DNA of 64,000 nucleotides from Eustoma russellianum (taxonomy: Eukaryota > Streptophyta > Magnoliopsida > Gentianales > Gentianaceae). Both the position numbers and the translations under genes were made by a program. Below the pieces are notes generated by a model. That model was not told the origin of the DNA. It saw only the letters and a list, made by a program, of their open reading frames with translations, and did not search any database. Shown piece by piece: positions 46,758-59,200 of the stretch. The stretch covers positions 2,688,939 through 2,752,938 of the forward strand of contig AP025041.1 in NCBI GenBank assembly GCA_036186865.1. Direction: 5' to 3'. How positions within the stretch are numbered: position 1 is the stretch's first letter; the number at the start of each line of letters is the position of its first letter.

Positions 46758-48604
46758 TTATTGGAAGAGGTATGGATACAGCTCCCTCATTTGATCCTCA
46801 AGTTCCCACGTGGCTTCACGCTCCGTATGGTTACTCCATTGAACTTTGACATACGGAATGACGCGTCGGCGTAGGACTTGATCTTTTCTGTCCACAATCC
46901 TCAATGGATGTTCTTCGTAGGTGATGTCCTCTTTCACGTCTAAGGGTTGGGCTTCTAGGACATGGCTCGGATCCGATACGTATTTCCGTAGTTGTGATAC
47001 GTGGAATACGTTATGGACTTGTGATAAACTGGGAGGTAAGGCTAGTCGGTAGGCCCTTTCACCAACTTTACCAAGAACTTCGTAAGGGCCAATATATCTC
47101 GGGCTTAACTTGCCCTTTACTCCAAATCTAGCAACTCCCTTAGTTGGTGAAACTCGTAGGTAGACCTTATCGCCTTCCTCGAACTCCAATGGTCGTCTCT
47201 TGGTGTCAGCCCAACTCTTACTGCGATCTTGAGCCACTTTGAGTTTCTCTCTTATCACCTTGACTTTTTCCACTGTTTGCTCAACCAATTCGGGTGCGGT
47301 GATTGACCTTTCTCCAACTTCATCCCAACAAATCGGGGACCTGCACTTACGCCCGTATAGCGCTTCGAATGGCGCCATGCCAATTGCACTGTGATAGCTG
47401 TTGTTATATGAAAACTCCATCAACTTCAACATGCTATCCCAGTTCCCTTTGAAGTCTAAGGCGCATGCTCTCAGCATGTCTTCCAATGTTTGGATGGTCC
47501 TCTCAGATTGCCCATCCGTTTGCGGGTGATATGCTGTGCTCATTCTCAACTCCGTACCCATAGCTTTCTGGAATGCTCTCCAGAACTTAGAGGTGAACTT
47601 GGGGTCACGGTCTGATACGATGCTAACTGGGACTCCATGTAGACTTACAATGTTATCCACATAGATATTGGATAGCCTTTCATACGAAGTACCATGAGGC
47701 ATGGCTATGAAGTGAGCCGCCTTCGTTAAACGGTCTACAATTACCCAAATCATCTCGTTCCCATTGCGGGTCTTGGGTAGTCCCATTACGAAATCCATCG
47801 TCACATGCTCCCACTTCCATTCTGGAATCTCTAGTGGCTTCATCAAGCCACCAGGTCGTTGATGTTCCGCTTTGACTTGTTGGCATACCAAACATCTCTC
47901 AACATATGCCGCTATTGACCTTTTCATCCCTATCCACCAATAGTTTCTTTTGAGGTCTTTATACATCTTAGTACTTCCGGGGTGGATAGACATTCTTGAG
48001 TTATGCGCCTCTCGAAGTAATTCCATTCGAAGCTCGTCTTTAGCGGGTACGCATAACCGATTCTGGAACCATAGACTCCCATCTTCTCGCAACTGGAAGT
48101 CTTTTACCGGTCCCGTGGATAATTTGTCGCGGATCTCTTTCAGTGCTAGGTCCTCATACTGTGCCTCTTTGATCCGGTCTACCAAGTCTGGGCTGATAGA
48201 CAAAGCTGTGAGGACATTTGCCACTGAATCCACCATTTCAAGATCAAACTCCTCAATCTCTCTTTCCAATGGAGACTGTCTTGCGTGGCTAGACTTTCTA
48301 CTCAATGCGTCCGCCACTCTATTGGCTTTGCCCGGATGGTAGTTGATGGTCAAGTCATAGTCCTTGAGTAACTCTAACCATCTTCTTTGTCTCATATTCA
48401 GCTCCTTCTGCGAGAATAGATACTTTAAGCTCTTGTGATCGGTGAACACCGCACACTTCTCTCCATACAGATAGTGCCTCCAGATTTTAAGGGCAAATAC
48501 CACCGCTGCGAGCTCTAAGTCATGCGTCGGATAGTTCTGCTCATATGGTTTCAGTTGTCTTGACGCGTATGATATGACTCGTTCATTTTGCATCAAAACA
48601 CATC
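46758..48604 (-). CDS. chromovirus RNase H-integrase-chromodomain
   Basis: RNase H continues with its remaining acidic residues ([24 protein letters not shown]). Integrase has the HHCC zinc finger ([11 protein letters not shown]...CLVCQQVK) and the D, D, E core ([42 protein letters not shown]). The GPY/F module is [20 protein letters not shown]. The C-terminus, [21 protein letters not shown] (residues [23 protein letters not shown]), is a chromodomain of the type that guides integration to chromatin. It is intact to the stop at 46758. Confidence 0.92.
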
Positions 48605-48674
48605 CTATAAACAGAACGTTAGTTTAAGACTAGCATATGTATATACACTGCATCAATTGTAATGGTGTACATAC
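48605..48674 (-). other. intron B of chromovirus (inside RNase H)
   Basis: 70 bp, donor CTAG|GTATGT, acceptor TTTATAG|GATG. It splits a Gly codon. Removing it rejoins the RNase H beta-strand in frame ([10 protein letters not shown] before, [18 protein letters not shown] after), exactly where related elements are continuous. Without splicing the frame stops within 20 codons. Confidence 0.78.
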
Positions 48675-50195
48675 CTAGTCCTTTCTTGGACGCGTCGCTA
48701 TAGATCACAAAACCGTCGGTGCCGGAAGGTTGTGCCAACACCGGGGCTGTGGTCAATCTCTTCTTGAGCTCAGTAAAGCTCTGCTCGCACTCAGCAGTCC
48801 ATTCAAATTTAGTCTTCTTCTGCGTAAGTCGACTCAATGGTACTGCTATCGTCGAGAATCCCTCAACAAACTTCCTATAATAGCCTGCCAAGCCTAGGAA
48901 GCTTCTGACTTCGGTCACATTCGTGGGTCTTGGCCATTCAGTGATGGCTTCTATCTTCTTAGGGTCTACAGAGATCCCATCTTCAGAAAGCACGTGACCA
49001 AGAAAGGCTACATTTCTTAGCCAGAATTCGCACTTGCTGAATTTGGCATAGAGCTGCTGTTGCCTCAGAATCTGTAACACCACTCTTAAGTGTTCAGCAT
49101 GAGTTTGCTCGTCGGGGGAGTAGACCAAGATGTCGTCGATGAACACTACTACAGATTGATCCAACTGCTCTCGAAACACAGTGTTCATCAAGTCCATAAA
49201 AGCTGCTGGGGCATTAGTTAATCCAAAAGGCATCACTAAGAATTCATAATGCCCGTATCGAGTCCGAAAAGCGGTCTTGGGGACGTCTCCCGCTTTCACG
49301 AGCAGCTGGTGATACCCTTGACGAAGATCGATCTTTGAGAACCAGCGAGCTCCTTTTAGTTGGTCAAATAAATCCTCGATCCTTGGCAGAGGATATTTAT
49401 TCTTAATGGTGATCTTGTTTAACTCTCGATAGTCGATGCACAACCTCATGCTGCCATCCTTCTTCTTCACGAATAAGACTGGGGCTCCCCACGGTGATAC
49501 ACTGGGGCGTATCAATTTCTTGTCCAACAACTCTTGCAGTTGCCCCTTTAACTCCTTAAGTTCAGCTGGAGCCATTCTGTAAGGTGCCTTAGATATAGGC
49601 TCGGCTCCAGGGATCAAGTTGATCTCAAACTCCACTTCCCTCGTTGGTGGTACTCCCGGTAGATCGTCCGGAAATACGTCCTTGAACTCATTTATTACTG
49701 GTATTTGGTCCATGGAGGGGACCTCCTGCTTCGCATTTAGTGCATACACCATAAACCCCTCAGCTCCCTTCTGTAAGGCTTTAAAGGCCTTGATCGCCGT
49801 CATGTATATTTTCCTTGGAGCTTTGGTCATCTTAGTATTCCCTTGCACAGTGACGTCATTCATCTCAGAGTCTTTGAGAGTCACTTTCTTGAGTTTACAG
49901 TCGATATTGGCATGATTCTTGGTCAGCCAATCCATGCCCAATATTATATCAAAATCCTTCATCGGAATCGAGACTAGTGTAACTGAAAAGAGTTTTCCAT
50001 CTAATTCCAAATCACAGTCTTTGTACTGATGGTGGGAAACCAGTACTTGCTCTCCTGCTGCCTGTACCCTAAATGGGTTCTCAAGCCATTCGGGTAGACA
50101 ATCGAGTCCTTTAGCGAATCGTTTAGAAATGAAGGAGTGGCTAGCGCCACTATCAAATAGCACGTTTGCAGGCACGTTGTTAACTAAGATCACAC
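48675..50195 (-). CDS. chromovirus protease-RT-RNase H start
   Basis: Protease motif [13 protein letters not shown] (Asp-Ser-Gly) near the start. Reverse transcriptase follows with [47 protein letters not shown] and the catalytic [10 protein letters not shown]. The thumb, [16 protein letters not shown], and the RNase H start, [10 protein letters not shown], come next. The frame is uninterrupted and all catalytic residues are present. The exon ends at a GT donor (48674-48673) immediately after the first RNase H Asp motif. Confidence 0.92.
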
Positions 50196-50304
50196 CTATT
50201 CACAGGAGGTAGCACATAAAAGTTTCACATAAAGCACATATTCAATTATCAACTTAGAAAACTAAAATCCAGCTTAAACCACTATTATTTAGCTTAGGTC
50301 GTAC
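50196..50304 (-). other. intron A of chromovirus (gag/protease junction)
   Basis: 109 bp, donor ACAG|GTACGA, acceptor GAATAG|GTGTG. It begins after the first base of a Gly codon. Removing it restores one frame from gag into protease and the conserved VVTG...LVNN block of gypsy proteins. It is AT-rich with an in-frame stop, as expected for an intron. Splicing is inferred, not observed. Confidence 0.75.
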
Positions 50305-50737
50305 CTGTCACCACGTTCGCATCCTCTTGGACTTCAGCGTCCGTCATGGCATGGACTCTCGCATTGGGCCTGCCTCTCTGCTGCGGAGCCGGCCCTGCTG
50401 CTGCCTGAGGTTTCGTAGTCCATTCAGGGCAGTCCCTGATCCTATGTCCCGTCTTTCCACACTTGAAACATGCACCGCTAATCTTCCAACACTCACCCAC
50501 GTGTCTCCTTTGGCAGTGCGGGCACTCAGCTGGTGCTTGGCGGTTCTGTTGGTTCTGTTGTGGTGCCCTTTGCACTGGCCCGACCTGTCCTTTTCTGGGA
50601 ATCTTGACCCAACGTCCGGGTCTACTACCACCTTGCTCCACTCTTGGCCTCTTGCTCGTCTCTTCTCGGGCCTCTCTCGGCTGTGCCCTACGCATGTCAC
50701 TCTCAACACGATAACAGGCATCTAGCATCTTCTTCAA
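50305..50737 (-). CDS. chromovirus Gag, nucleocapsid part
   Basis: Continues Gag in another frame: MLDACYRVESDMRRAQ, a basic region, then the CPHCQRRHVGEC cluster and a standard CCHC zinc knuckle, CFKCGKTGHRIRDC, for RNA binding. It ends in ...NVVTG at a GT donor (50304-50303). Without splicing, translation stops after two more codons. Confidence 0.85.
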
Positions 50738-51389
50738 AAGTTTTCAAGCTTGACCCCGCTATTGCAGTCCGAATGCGGGGGTTCAGTCCTTCCTCAAATT
50801 TTAACATCTTCATTCGGTTATTTTCCAGTACCAAGGGTGTAAACTTACCCAAGGCATGGAACCGATCTGCGTAATCAGAGACAGACATCCTTCCCTGTTC
50901 GAATTTGTCAAACTGCCTCATTTTCTCCAAAATGGCAGTCTCTGGCACATAATAGTCCTTGTAGGCCTTCACAAACTGACTCCACTGTATGGGCGAAGTC
51001 ATCTTGGGCGAAATCCCGTTCCACCATGCATTCGCTCTGCCATTCAGAAAAGGTGTGGCTACATCCACCTTGTGTTCTTCAGGCACTTGTACAAGCCTGA
51101 AGCATTTTTCTATCTCATCAAGCCAGAACCCAGCCACCTCTGGGTCAGTTGTCCCTTCAAAGTTTGGGGCGTGCATCTTGCGCATCTCCCCAATATAATA
51201 CCTTATGCCATGCTGCGGTGGTGTTGGCGCAGGGGGTTGTTGCTGTTGTTGCTGCTGCTGAGCAACTCCTTGGGCTATCACTGTGATAGCATCTATTAGC
51301 GCTTGAGGTACTAAAACTGGAGGTGGTGGTGGTGGAGGGTCATTGTTTCCATTGCCACCATTTCCTTGATTATCACGTCTAGGAGGCAT
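50703..51389 (-). CDS. chromovirus Gag, N-terminal part
   Basis: Starts at MPPRRDNQGN (ATG 51389-51387), the usual Gag start; an in-frame ATG also exists at 51449. A Pro/Gln-rich stretch precedes the capsid domain (MHAPNFEGTTDPEVAGFWL; AWWNGI; FDKFEQGRMSVSDYADRF). The frame ends at 50703-50705. The continuation lies one base over, from about 50737. A single-base length change between about 50755 and 50705 therefore breaks Gag, or a +1 shift is used there. Confidence 0.85.
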   Translation of the reverse strand: MPPRRDNQGNGGNGNNDPPPPPPPVLVPQALIDAITVIAQGVAQQQQQQQQPPAPTPPQHGIRYYIGEMRKMHAPNFEGTTDPEVAGFWLDEIEKCFRLVQVPEEHKVDVATPFLNGRANAWWNGISPKMTSPIQWSQFVKAYKDYYVPETAILEKMRQFDKFEQGRMSVSDYADRFHALGKFTPLVLENNRMKMLKFEEGLNPRIRTAIAGSSLKTFEEDARCLLSC

Positions 51390-52359
51390 TTTCTGCAAGT
51401 TCAAGCTTATTAGTACTTGGACAGCTCCAGAATAAGTACTTGGGTCCATAACGTGTACAAAGCGAAATTCGTAAACTAATTTAATAACATATATTGGTTG
51501 TATTCTATCGCGCTCGTACTCACACCCATCCCAATCAAACTTAAATCTAAGATTACATACTTAGACTAATAGATCAACTTAAGGTGAAGATCATATCTTA
51601 AGACTCTACATGTCACAACCTAGGTCTCCGAGGTAGATCTGAAGCCTAGGCTCTGATACCACCTGTAGCGTCCCGACCCGGACAGCGGAATCCGAACCGG
51701 TTCACCCGTCGTAGCTTACTGAGAAGACTACAAGACGTCTCATCTCTCATGTAGACATCATCAATGACGTAAGAGAAATAAACACGGAAACATATCCCGG
51801 TAATCTAAACCATCAATACAGTACGTCAACCGACAATGTGAATACCCAAAAGAACGGTGTATGATCACAACCGTCTAAACCTCAAATGAAATAAGAAACA
51901 GAAATAACAGAAACTGTCTAATCAATTCTCTCCATCAGGTCTAAACATCCCATTCTGCCCACTCGCCGTCGTCCTCAATGAAAATCATGTCATACTCGGG
52001 TTCTCCTGTAACACAAAGGCAGTACCCTTAGCGAAAAACGCTAGCAAGTAACCCACTTATAAGACGTACGGGATCAACACATGGCAAGACATGAGTAATA
52101 TATAATTCAAAGGAATTGAGGGGCACATGTCTTGTAAACTTTCAAATATACATAAGTGAGTAACGCAAGAAGGCAAGTACATCAATTTACGCGCAAATAA
52201 CAATCCATTGGCAATCGAATAACATTCACATTCATACACATTGACTCTCGTGATGCATGTCAAATATGCACTACACTACACATTCACATATGCATGACCC
52301 TTTTCTCTTTCAAAACAGTGCAATGCATGTCACAATGTCCGGTCTCGTAACTCGTAACC

Positions 52360-52637
52360 CTGTAACGCACCCCGGCTTATATTTCCATCCCGGTTAACGT
52401 TACAGGCTCGTAATGCTCTGTGATGCACCCCGGCTTAAATTTCCATCCCGGTTAACATCACAGACTCGTAAAACTCTACAATGCACCTCGGCTTATATTT
52501 CCATCCCGATTAACATTGTAGAGGACTTTATACCCTGTAACGCACCCCGGCTTATATTTCCATCCCGGTTAACGTTACAGTCTTTTGTGCCCTGCAATGC
52601 ACCCCGGCTTAAATTTCCATCCCGGTTAACATTGCAG
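52360..52637. repeat. five covarying 46-nt hairpins (5' LTR)
   Basis: The same five hairpins as 44802-45079, offset by 7558. Here they would be transcribed as part of the RNA leader. Confidence 0.95.
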
Positions 52638-53144
52638 GTCACCTTCACAAATCTGTGCCGAAGCACCTTTCTTTTCAAATCAATATGCAAATGCACGTGC
52701 CATGATGCAAGACTCCTCAATTCATTCTCATTTCTCGTATGCAATTCACATTCATATAAGTCATTCATGTACACATGCGCAAGTACAAACACACACGAGT
52801 TTTCGCTAACTTACACATCATCACTTAGGCTTCGACTATCGTGTCAACACTTAGGCATGATACTAAGATCCATAACCTAAGACAGATATCCCTAACCATT
52901 CTTCGCCGAACTCTCAAGTACCTCGTGCCTTCGTCTCCTAACCCGCCTAAGTCCTTTCCGTTGAAACTCGAATCGAGAATCCGTTGAAAACACCAAGATT
53001 GATTCACCATCCTAAGGCATGTTCCCAGGACTTAGACTAACTTTAATCAAGTCTTAAGAAGTCATTAAGGTCACCCAAGGGCTCCCCGAACGTCCCCCTT
53101 CCTTCCTCTATTTTCCACAACATTTCAGGACTTCATCCCCTCTA

Positions 53145-53429
53145 CATCGATCGATCGATGTCCAACTGGGGACATCGATCTCTCACTTCGATCGATCGAT
53201 GTCCAACTGGGGACATCGATCTCTCACTTCGATCGATCGATGTCCAACTGGGGACATCGATCTCTCACTTCGATCGATCGATGTCCTTCTGAGGACATCG
53301 ATCTCTCAGGCTCAACCCACATCGATCGATCGATGTCCTTCTGGGGACATCGATCTCTCAGCCACTTATACATCGATCGATCGATGTCCAACTGGGGACA
53401 TCGATCTCTGACATCGATCGATCGATGTC
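53145..53429. repeat. hairpin satellite array (5' LTR)
   Basis: Copy of the 45587-45871 array at the constant LTR offset of 7558. Confidence 0.95.
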
Positions 53430-54025
53430 AACGTCCCAGGCCAGATTCGGCGTTTTCTGCATCACTCTCAGGATTCTACCTCAAATTGATTCCAAACTTG
53501 CATCCCACCAATCCAAGCCTAATCTCGGCTACCGTCCATGCTTAAAACTGTAAATCCAGACGCTTATACGCATATCGTACATTGATTCAACCTAAGACTC
53601 AACCATCCAACTCTCTCAATCCCAAAAATCCTATCTTTTCTTCAAACCCACCTCAACCACGCAATCACATCAAGAAGGGATTCAAGGGTAGGGATTTGCA
53701 TGATTTCACATAATCCACAACAACAACAAAAGCTTTTCCATATACATTGGCCAAATCACGAAAACAAATCACATAGATCATAAACAAATAATCAAAGTAC
53801 GAATCTACTGCATGGTGATCCAAATTGATAATAACATAGGCCATTTTTCTTTCGCAAAACGTAAGAACTTATAAACAGATTACTTGCCTTTGATTACTCG
53901 GAGGAGAAACGAAGAACGGATGAAGACTGGATTGATTCCTGGGGCTTTCTCCTTCTCTTGGGAAACGGCTAGGGTTAAAGGAAAAGAGCGTCGTTGTTTT
54001 CTGTAGAAAACTGACGCTTTGTCAG

Positions 54026-54036
54026 TTTTTATATGG
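54026..54036 (-). promoter_or_regulatory. TATA box of chromovirus LTR
   Basis: CATATAAAAAC on the minus strand, about 235 bp into the 5' LTR; the same motif is at 46468-46478 in the 3' LTR. Its use as promoter is inferred from position. Confidence 0.5.
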
Positions 54037-54711
54037 GAAGGGAAAAGTTTGGTGTTTCTAAATTATACTTATTTCCTATTTATCTTAAAGGATAAATCCT
54101 AATATTTAATTCTGAAAATTAAATACAAATTAATTTCTAATATTAAATCCATCCTTAATTTCTAATTAATCCTCACATTAATGCCTAACTTAATTCTCGT
54201 TGACCGTAATTAATTTCAGAAAATTCTTCTTTGTCTTTTAATTACCCCACGGAGGGTGCGGGGCATAACAACTTTCTCATCATCTATACTGATTTTCAGA
54301 ACTGTGAGTTCTTTTCTTTCAATGATAATTATTTTTTCATCATGTGTTTTGTCGAAATGATTTTTGAATCCAGTGTGTTTTTTTATCGACCAAAACTAGA
54401 CATTCTTCTTTTTCGGACTAAAATAGAAAGTCAATAATCCGACCCAATTTATATAATTTGTGTGCACTGGCCGTTATGTCTTTAGCTTACAAGTCGCAAT
54501 TAATAATAAACCCATGATGGATCAGATTCATCGGACATTCTTCCCAGCAAAGAAACCAAGTTAATGAATATTTTAAAATAGCCTAGGAGCAATAATTAGT
54601 CTATCACATATTTCAAATAAATCAGACTTCTCGTCCTTATTGACCGGAAAAGTATTAATTATAGTTGACATTTAGAATTTTGACCATACTTATATATCAT
54701 GTCACCATATT

Positions 54712-55006
54712 TAGGGTTGTTAATCGAACCAAACGGTTCGCGAACTGTTCGAGTTCGATCCGTATTCGGTTCGAGTTAGTTTGTTAATTTGAATTCGAAC
54801 ACCTATTTGGGCTTGTTTAGTTAAAAGAGCCGAACTGTTCGTGGAATGTTCGGTTCGTTTAAACAGTTATGGTGTTATCGAGCTGAATTCGAACCAACTT
54901 TAAAGCGCGTTTAGCTAAACAAACCGAGCCAAACAGTCCGTTTAGCTAAAGGAATCGGAATTTGAAAACCTAATATTTAGATCGGCTTGGTTCGTTAACA
55001 CCCCTA
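54712..55006. mobile_element. hAT-type MITE
   Basis: 295 bp with an 8-bp target duplication ACCATATT (54704-54711 and 55007-55014). Terminal inverted repeats are TAGGGTTGTTAATCGAACC and, at the right end, the complement of GGTTCGTTAACACCCCTA. The interior is full of GTTCG/CGAAC motifs. An 8-bp duplication and TAGGG ends fit hAT. It codes for nothing. Confidence 0.85.
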
Positions 55007-55014
55007 ACCATATT

Positions 55015-56270
55015 CTTTCTTTTTCATTGTGATATTTGTTGATATTCACATTCACCCTCTTAATAAGCCAGCCTCCTCGCTAGACTTCACTAAAGATCCA
55101 TGATTCTCCTAACGTCCCGGTTTGGCCCTTTTGTCCCAACAACATTATTATAATTGTAAATGATCGGAATATGTATACCAACTTAAGAAATAATCATTAA
55201 CGTGACTAATAGTTAGTCATGTACTACTACTGTTGAGTGACATATTAAACACGTCGTTTTACTTGAACTCTCGAGGGCTTCGACGATATAAAACACACTT
55301 ATAACTTATTCCAGCTGATCCCTAAAACTTGGCAAGTTTCGTCCTATAATAGAATTGACATCTAATGCATACTTCATACACGGGACACAAAAATGGGTAA
55401 TTAGGAACATGACCTTAGTTGGAAAGAAAAGGGAGTAGTCACGGCTTTAAACCAAATAATTTATGTGGGCGGAGACAAAAGTAAAGTTCGGCTAAAAGGT
55501 CCAATCCACCGATTCTCCTCGTCCCACTCCCCAGCAGATGAATGCCTGAATCACATGGTGTTAAAGAATAAGACGTGTTTCAGTTTTGTATGGCACTACC
55601 TCTAAGGAAAACTAGGCTTACTTGCTTCATTAGATTTATATGGCACTACCTCTAAGGAAAACTTAATTAAAAAGGGTAACTCTACATTTTAATTAGTTTC
55701 AAAATAAATTGCTCATGCTGGAGAGAGTATCTTGACTTGATAATCGCTTACGGGAGATTGTCTTTAGAACTGTGTAAAAAACAAAACAAAAACAAAACAG
55801 ATATCAGATAGCAAATAGACGTTACATGAGCATAATATATTTATTAGTGCAGTAGATAGTGCTTTCAAAAAATTTAAAAAATTAACTAAGACATGCAACT
55901 CTAAAAAAGGGCGTTTCCGGTGTACTAGACTCCCGCGTTTGAACAGGTTCTTGAGAGAGGCCAGATCACTTCGCGATCTGATATACGCAGTCTTATCCTA
56001 CACTTTGTGTAAGTGGATATTTGCGCGCTTCGAACAATGTGACCTCAAAGTCACAATGCAGCTGCAAAGTCCGCCCTCAATTAATGCAACTCTATATGAA
56101 TGAATAAAGATCACAGACAATACTGCAACTCTATATAAATGAATAAAGATCACTGACAATAATTACGGCAGACTTCCCTTGTATGAACCATTTACAAAAC
56201 TAAACTATACATTGAAGACCCACAGGATTAGGTAACCTCCGTATTCTCTTCCTCTCTGTTGCGGGGAGGT
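55015..56270. other. intergenic DNA with small repeats and SINE-like fragment
   Basis: A 24-bp block ('tatggcactacctctaagga...') is repeated at 55589 and 55640, and a 46-bp near-tandem lies at about 56090-56160. About 55930-56060 ('gatcacttcgcgatctgatatacgcagtcttatcc...gtgacctcaaagtcac') resembles an Au-like SINE. No gene seen. Confidence 0.5.
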
Positions 56271-59200
56271 TTAAGTTCCACATGCAGAAATTTTTCTCTG
56301 CTTGCTGCACTGGACAGCGCCGTTGATGGTTTTCTCAAATTCTCTGTTTTCGATCTCTTTCATGGTGGGCGCTAAATCAATGTCATTATGGACCTGAAAA
56401 AAGGGATCAGAGAAGATAAACCAATCAAAAGCCAACGTCAGCAATGTAAGAATTCTACCATGAGCAGGAAATAAAGATATGATGGCATAAGAAGCAAGTG
56501 GGATGGAGTCAACAGTGAGTTACCGTTGCAGCTGAAGGTACAAACACATTGCCACCCTTGCAGGCAGTTCCTCTGCAGAAATAGAACGGAAAGATTGAAG
56601 TCACTATCTATCCCTTGATTTCATAATAGAAAAAAGACAGAAACAAAAGAACATGAAAGAAAAGAGAGAGTCCCACGAGAAAGTAGCACGTATCATGCTG
56701 GCACGCATATGTCTCGAATACGGTAGTAGACCATGGGAGAAACAGAAAGCGGATTCCATAGACAAAGACCACAGGCTACTGATATAATACATTATCTCAT
56801 CCTGTGTGCAGGAAGGGCATTAAAAATGCGTAAAAGATTGTTCACAACATCTTCCCAATGACAAGATCGCGACAAAAAAAGGTCACTCTGCTAATGACTA
56901 TTATAAATCACCAGAGAGGAAATGGGAATACAGACTGAGGCTAATGTGTGAAATTTACAGTTTCAACTTTTTTTTTTACTAGAATTATTTACAAAGAAAG
57001 AACTTAAAAGAAAAAATAATGTAGCAAGATGACGTTAATGACAGAATTAACTAGAGCTCCCACATTCTTATGAATGATGCTTACGAGCTTTGACAAAGCT
57101 GTTCATTTAGCTCATGCAGAATAAGAAGTTCTGGAAACTATGATGCTAGAAAGAAGCTATCTACTTCATTCCTTTGAACTGTTGTTTTTAACTACAGATA
57201 GGAAACTATGTCTTTGCATCATATAAGCAAGGATTGGGATACACACCCTGAAGACCTTTGGAAACTTTCAATCTTCTGAACACCAACCGCTTGAATAACC
57301 TCAGAGACTGCACTACTCCCTTCCACATCCATTAAGTCAATTTTCTGATCACAAACATCCAGCTGAGTTTCTGCATGTAAGCAATAAATTAGATCTCGAA
57401 CTCAATTTGAGAAATGTTTAGTGTCTGGGATCGCAAGTTTACCTTTTACTTGGCTGACATCACAAAGCTTGCTGTTCTTGATGAGTTTATGGCACAAGAT
57501 GGTACCTTGGAATTCTAGGAAATTGTATCTCATAAAAGTTAATCTCTCGGATGCTGACATTTGAGAGAAGCCAAACGAAGTGGTCCAGGTTTTCAACACA
57601 CTGCTTGCAGATGGCAAAACCAGCCTTTCAACTCCCAACTCCATCAGTTTCTGAGGGAAATTTGATAAGAAACAGCAAAAAAGTAAGAAAAACAAAGACG
57701 GTCAATTTGCCTTTCAGAATATTCACACATTATGCAACCACAGGCAGAAGTCCACCGTGAGTTGTAGAAAGATTAACCAACAAGTGACCTCAAGATAAAT
57801 ACAAATTGGTCTAATCCATCAACAAGCTAGACACGTTAATCAGGTTGCTGTTGTACACAGAATACCTTCTCAATTTCATGCATCAGAATCCGACACATTC
57901 CCAGCCGGCGGAACTTAAACCTTGTAGCAACAAGTGGAATCTCAGCAACCTTCTCTCCGTAAACCCTTCAAAAAGAATAAAAAAGAACACTACTGAAGGA
58001 GCTGGTGGATAAACATGCAAGAGAATAATTACATGGTATATACTCTTAAGATACCTCATACTAGCCACTGTAACCAATTGTTCATCCTTCTCTAGGAGGA
58101 CAGTGTAGAAACCTTGAAAGTTTAGACGTTTCAGTTCTGACCTACAAGTAAGATGCAAATGATTAGTCCACCATATAATAATATATGTATTTATATAATA
58201 AACAGTTCTATTCTCCTTCATTTTAGGAGAGCACTCGGTGCAAACCTTCCATAATAAGACAAAAGCCCAGAAGTTTATCATGTATGTTGGACATACTTCA
58301 TTCTAATCATCTATACTCTTTAAGTTTGCAAGAATATGCAAACACGCACAAATTTTTGCGAGACATGGGGGAACTTATCGTCCAGCAGATTAAACATAGA
58401 AACAAATAACCACATTTGTGGGTTCTCACCGTCTACTGAAAATGACATCTTCCACAAGATCACCTCCGGTGCGAGGTTCTTTGACAGGTTCAAAACACTC
58501 GTGCATTACCCCCAGAGCAACATTAAGCTTGCTGTAATTTTCCATCAGCTGATAATTGTTCAAACTTATCTGGTCAGAATCCTCAGTTTTCGTATATTTG
58601 AGCAATGTCCAAGTAAGATTATCAAGCCCAATAAGAATTGGTTTGCCCAAGAGTTTTTGTAGGCCAACATAAATCTGCAGAGCGTGGGAACATTTTAAGC
58701 TTAACACGAAGCTGATGAATTCAAAAGCCAAATTGGAAGAGTTTCTGGCATGGCAAACTTAAAGATAAGTTAATCATAGAGAAAACAAGTCAACTCTAAG
58801 GCACAGAGCATATTTTAACTTTTTCATTATTGGAATGAACCTGAAGCAATGGCCTTAAAGGGGGGAAGTGACGTGTGTTAATACTTAATACCCTAGAAAG
58901 AACATATTGCACAGTACCTCTTCGCATTTATTATTGCAAAACCAGTTGCCTTCAGGATGAAAATCATGCTTTAGAAGACCCTTGCTTCTCAAGCATCCAA
59001 CATGGTCTGCATCAAAATGAGCAGCAAACTTAATACTAATTTAAAAGCCTAATTACGTACATATCTCTTAAATTTGGCAAGCAAAGAGAGTTACTCACAT
59101 TGGTGCTCACACTGAGAACAGCTGATGAGTCTGTCGCTCATACTTGGTTCTAGACACTCATAATGTTCATTGCATTTGCTTGAATTACAAATACAGCAAC

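Larger units (their letters stand above)
44106..54270 (-). mobile_element. Ty3/gypsy chromovirus (Tekay/Del-like), very recent insertion
   Basis: 10,165 bp. Both LTRs are 2607 bp at a constant offset of 7558, and I found no difference between them in the lines compared. The target duplication is ACTTT (44101-44105 and 54271-54275). The primer-binding site for initiator Met tRNA is at 51661-51649, and the polypurine tract (AAGGGGGGAGGGA) is beside the 3' LTR at about 46725-46713. The order gag, protease, RT, RNase H, integrase and a C-terminal chromodomain-like segment places it among chromoviruses; long LTRs and this chromodomain fit Tekay/Del. The coding region contains two short introns and one frame break in gag. 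Confidence 0.97.
51664..54270 (-). repeat. 5' LTR of the chromovirus
   Basis: 2607 bp; in element orientation it starts TGTTATGCCCCGC and ends ACGCTACA. A TATA motif (CCATATAAAAACTG) is at 54036-54026, so U3 is only about 240 bp and the leader inside the LTR is over 2 kb. It contains the hairpin series at 52360-52637 and the hairpin array at 53145-53429. Small reading frames in it are repeats of those in the other LTR and not genes. Confidence 0.96.
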
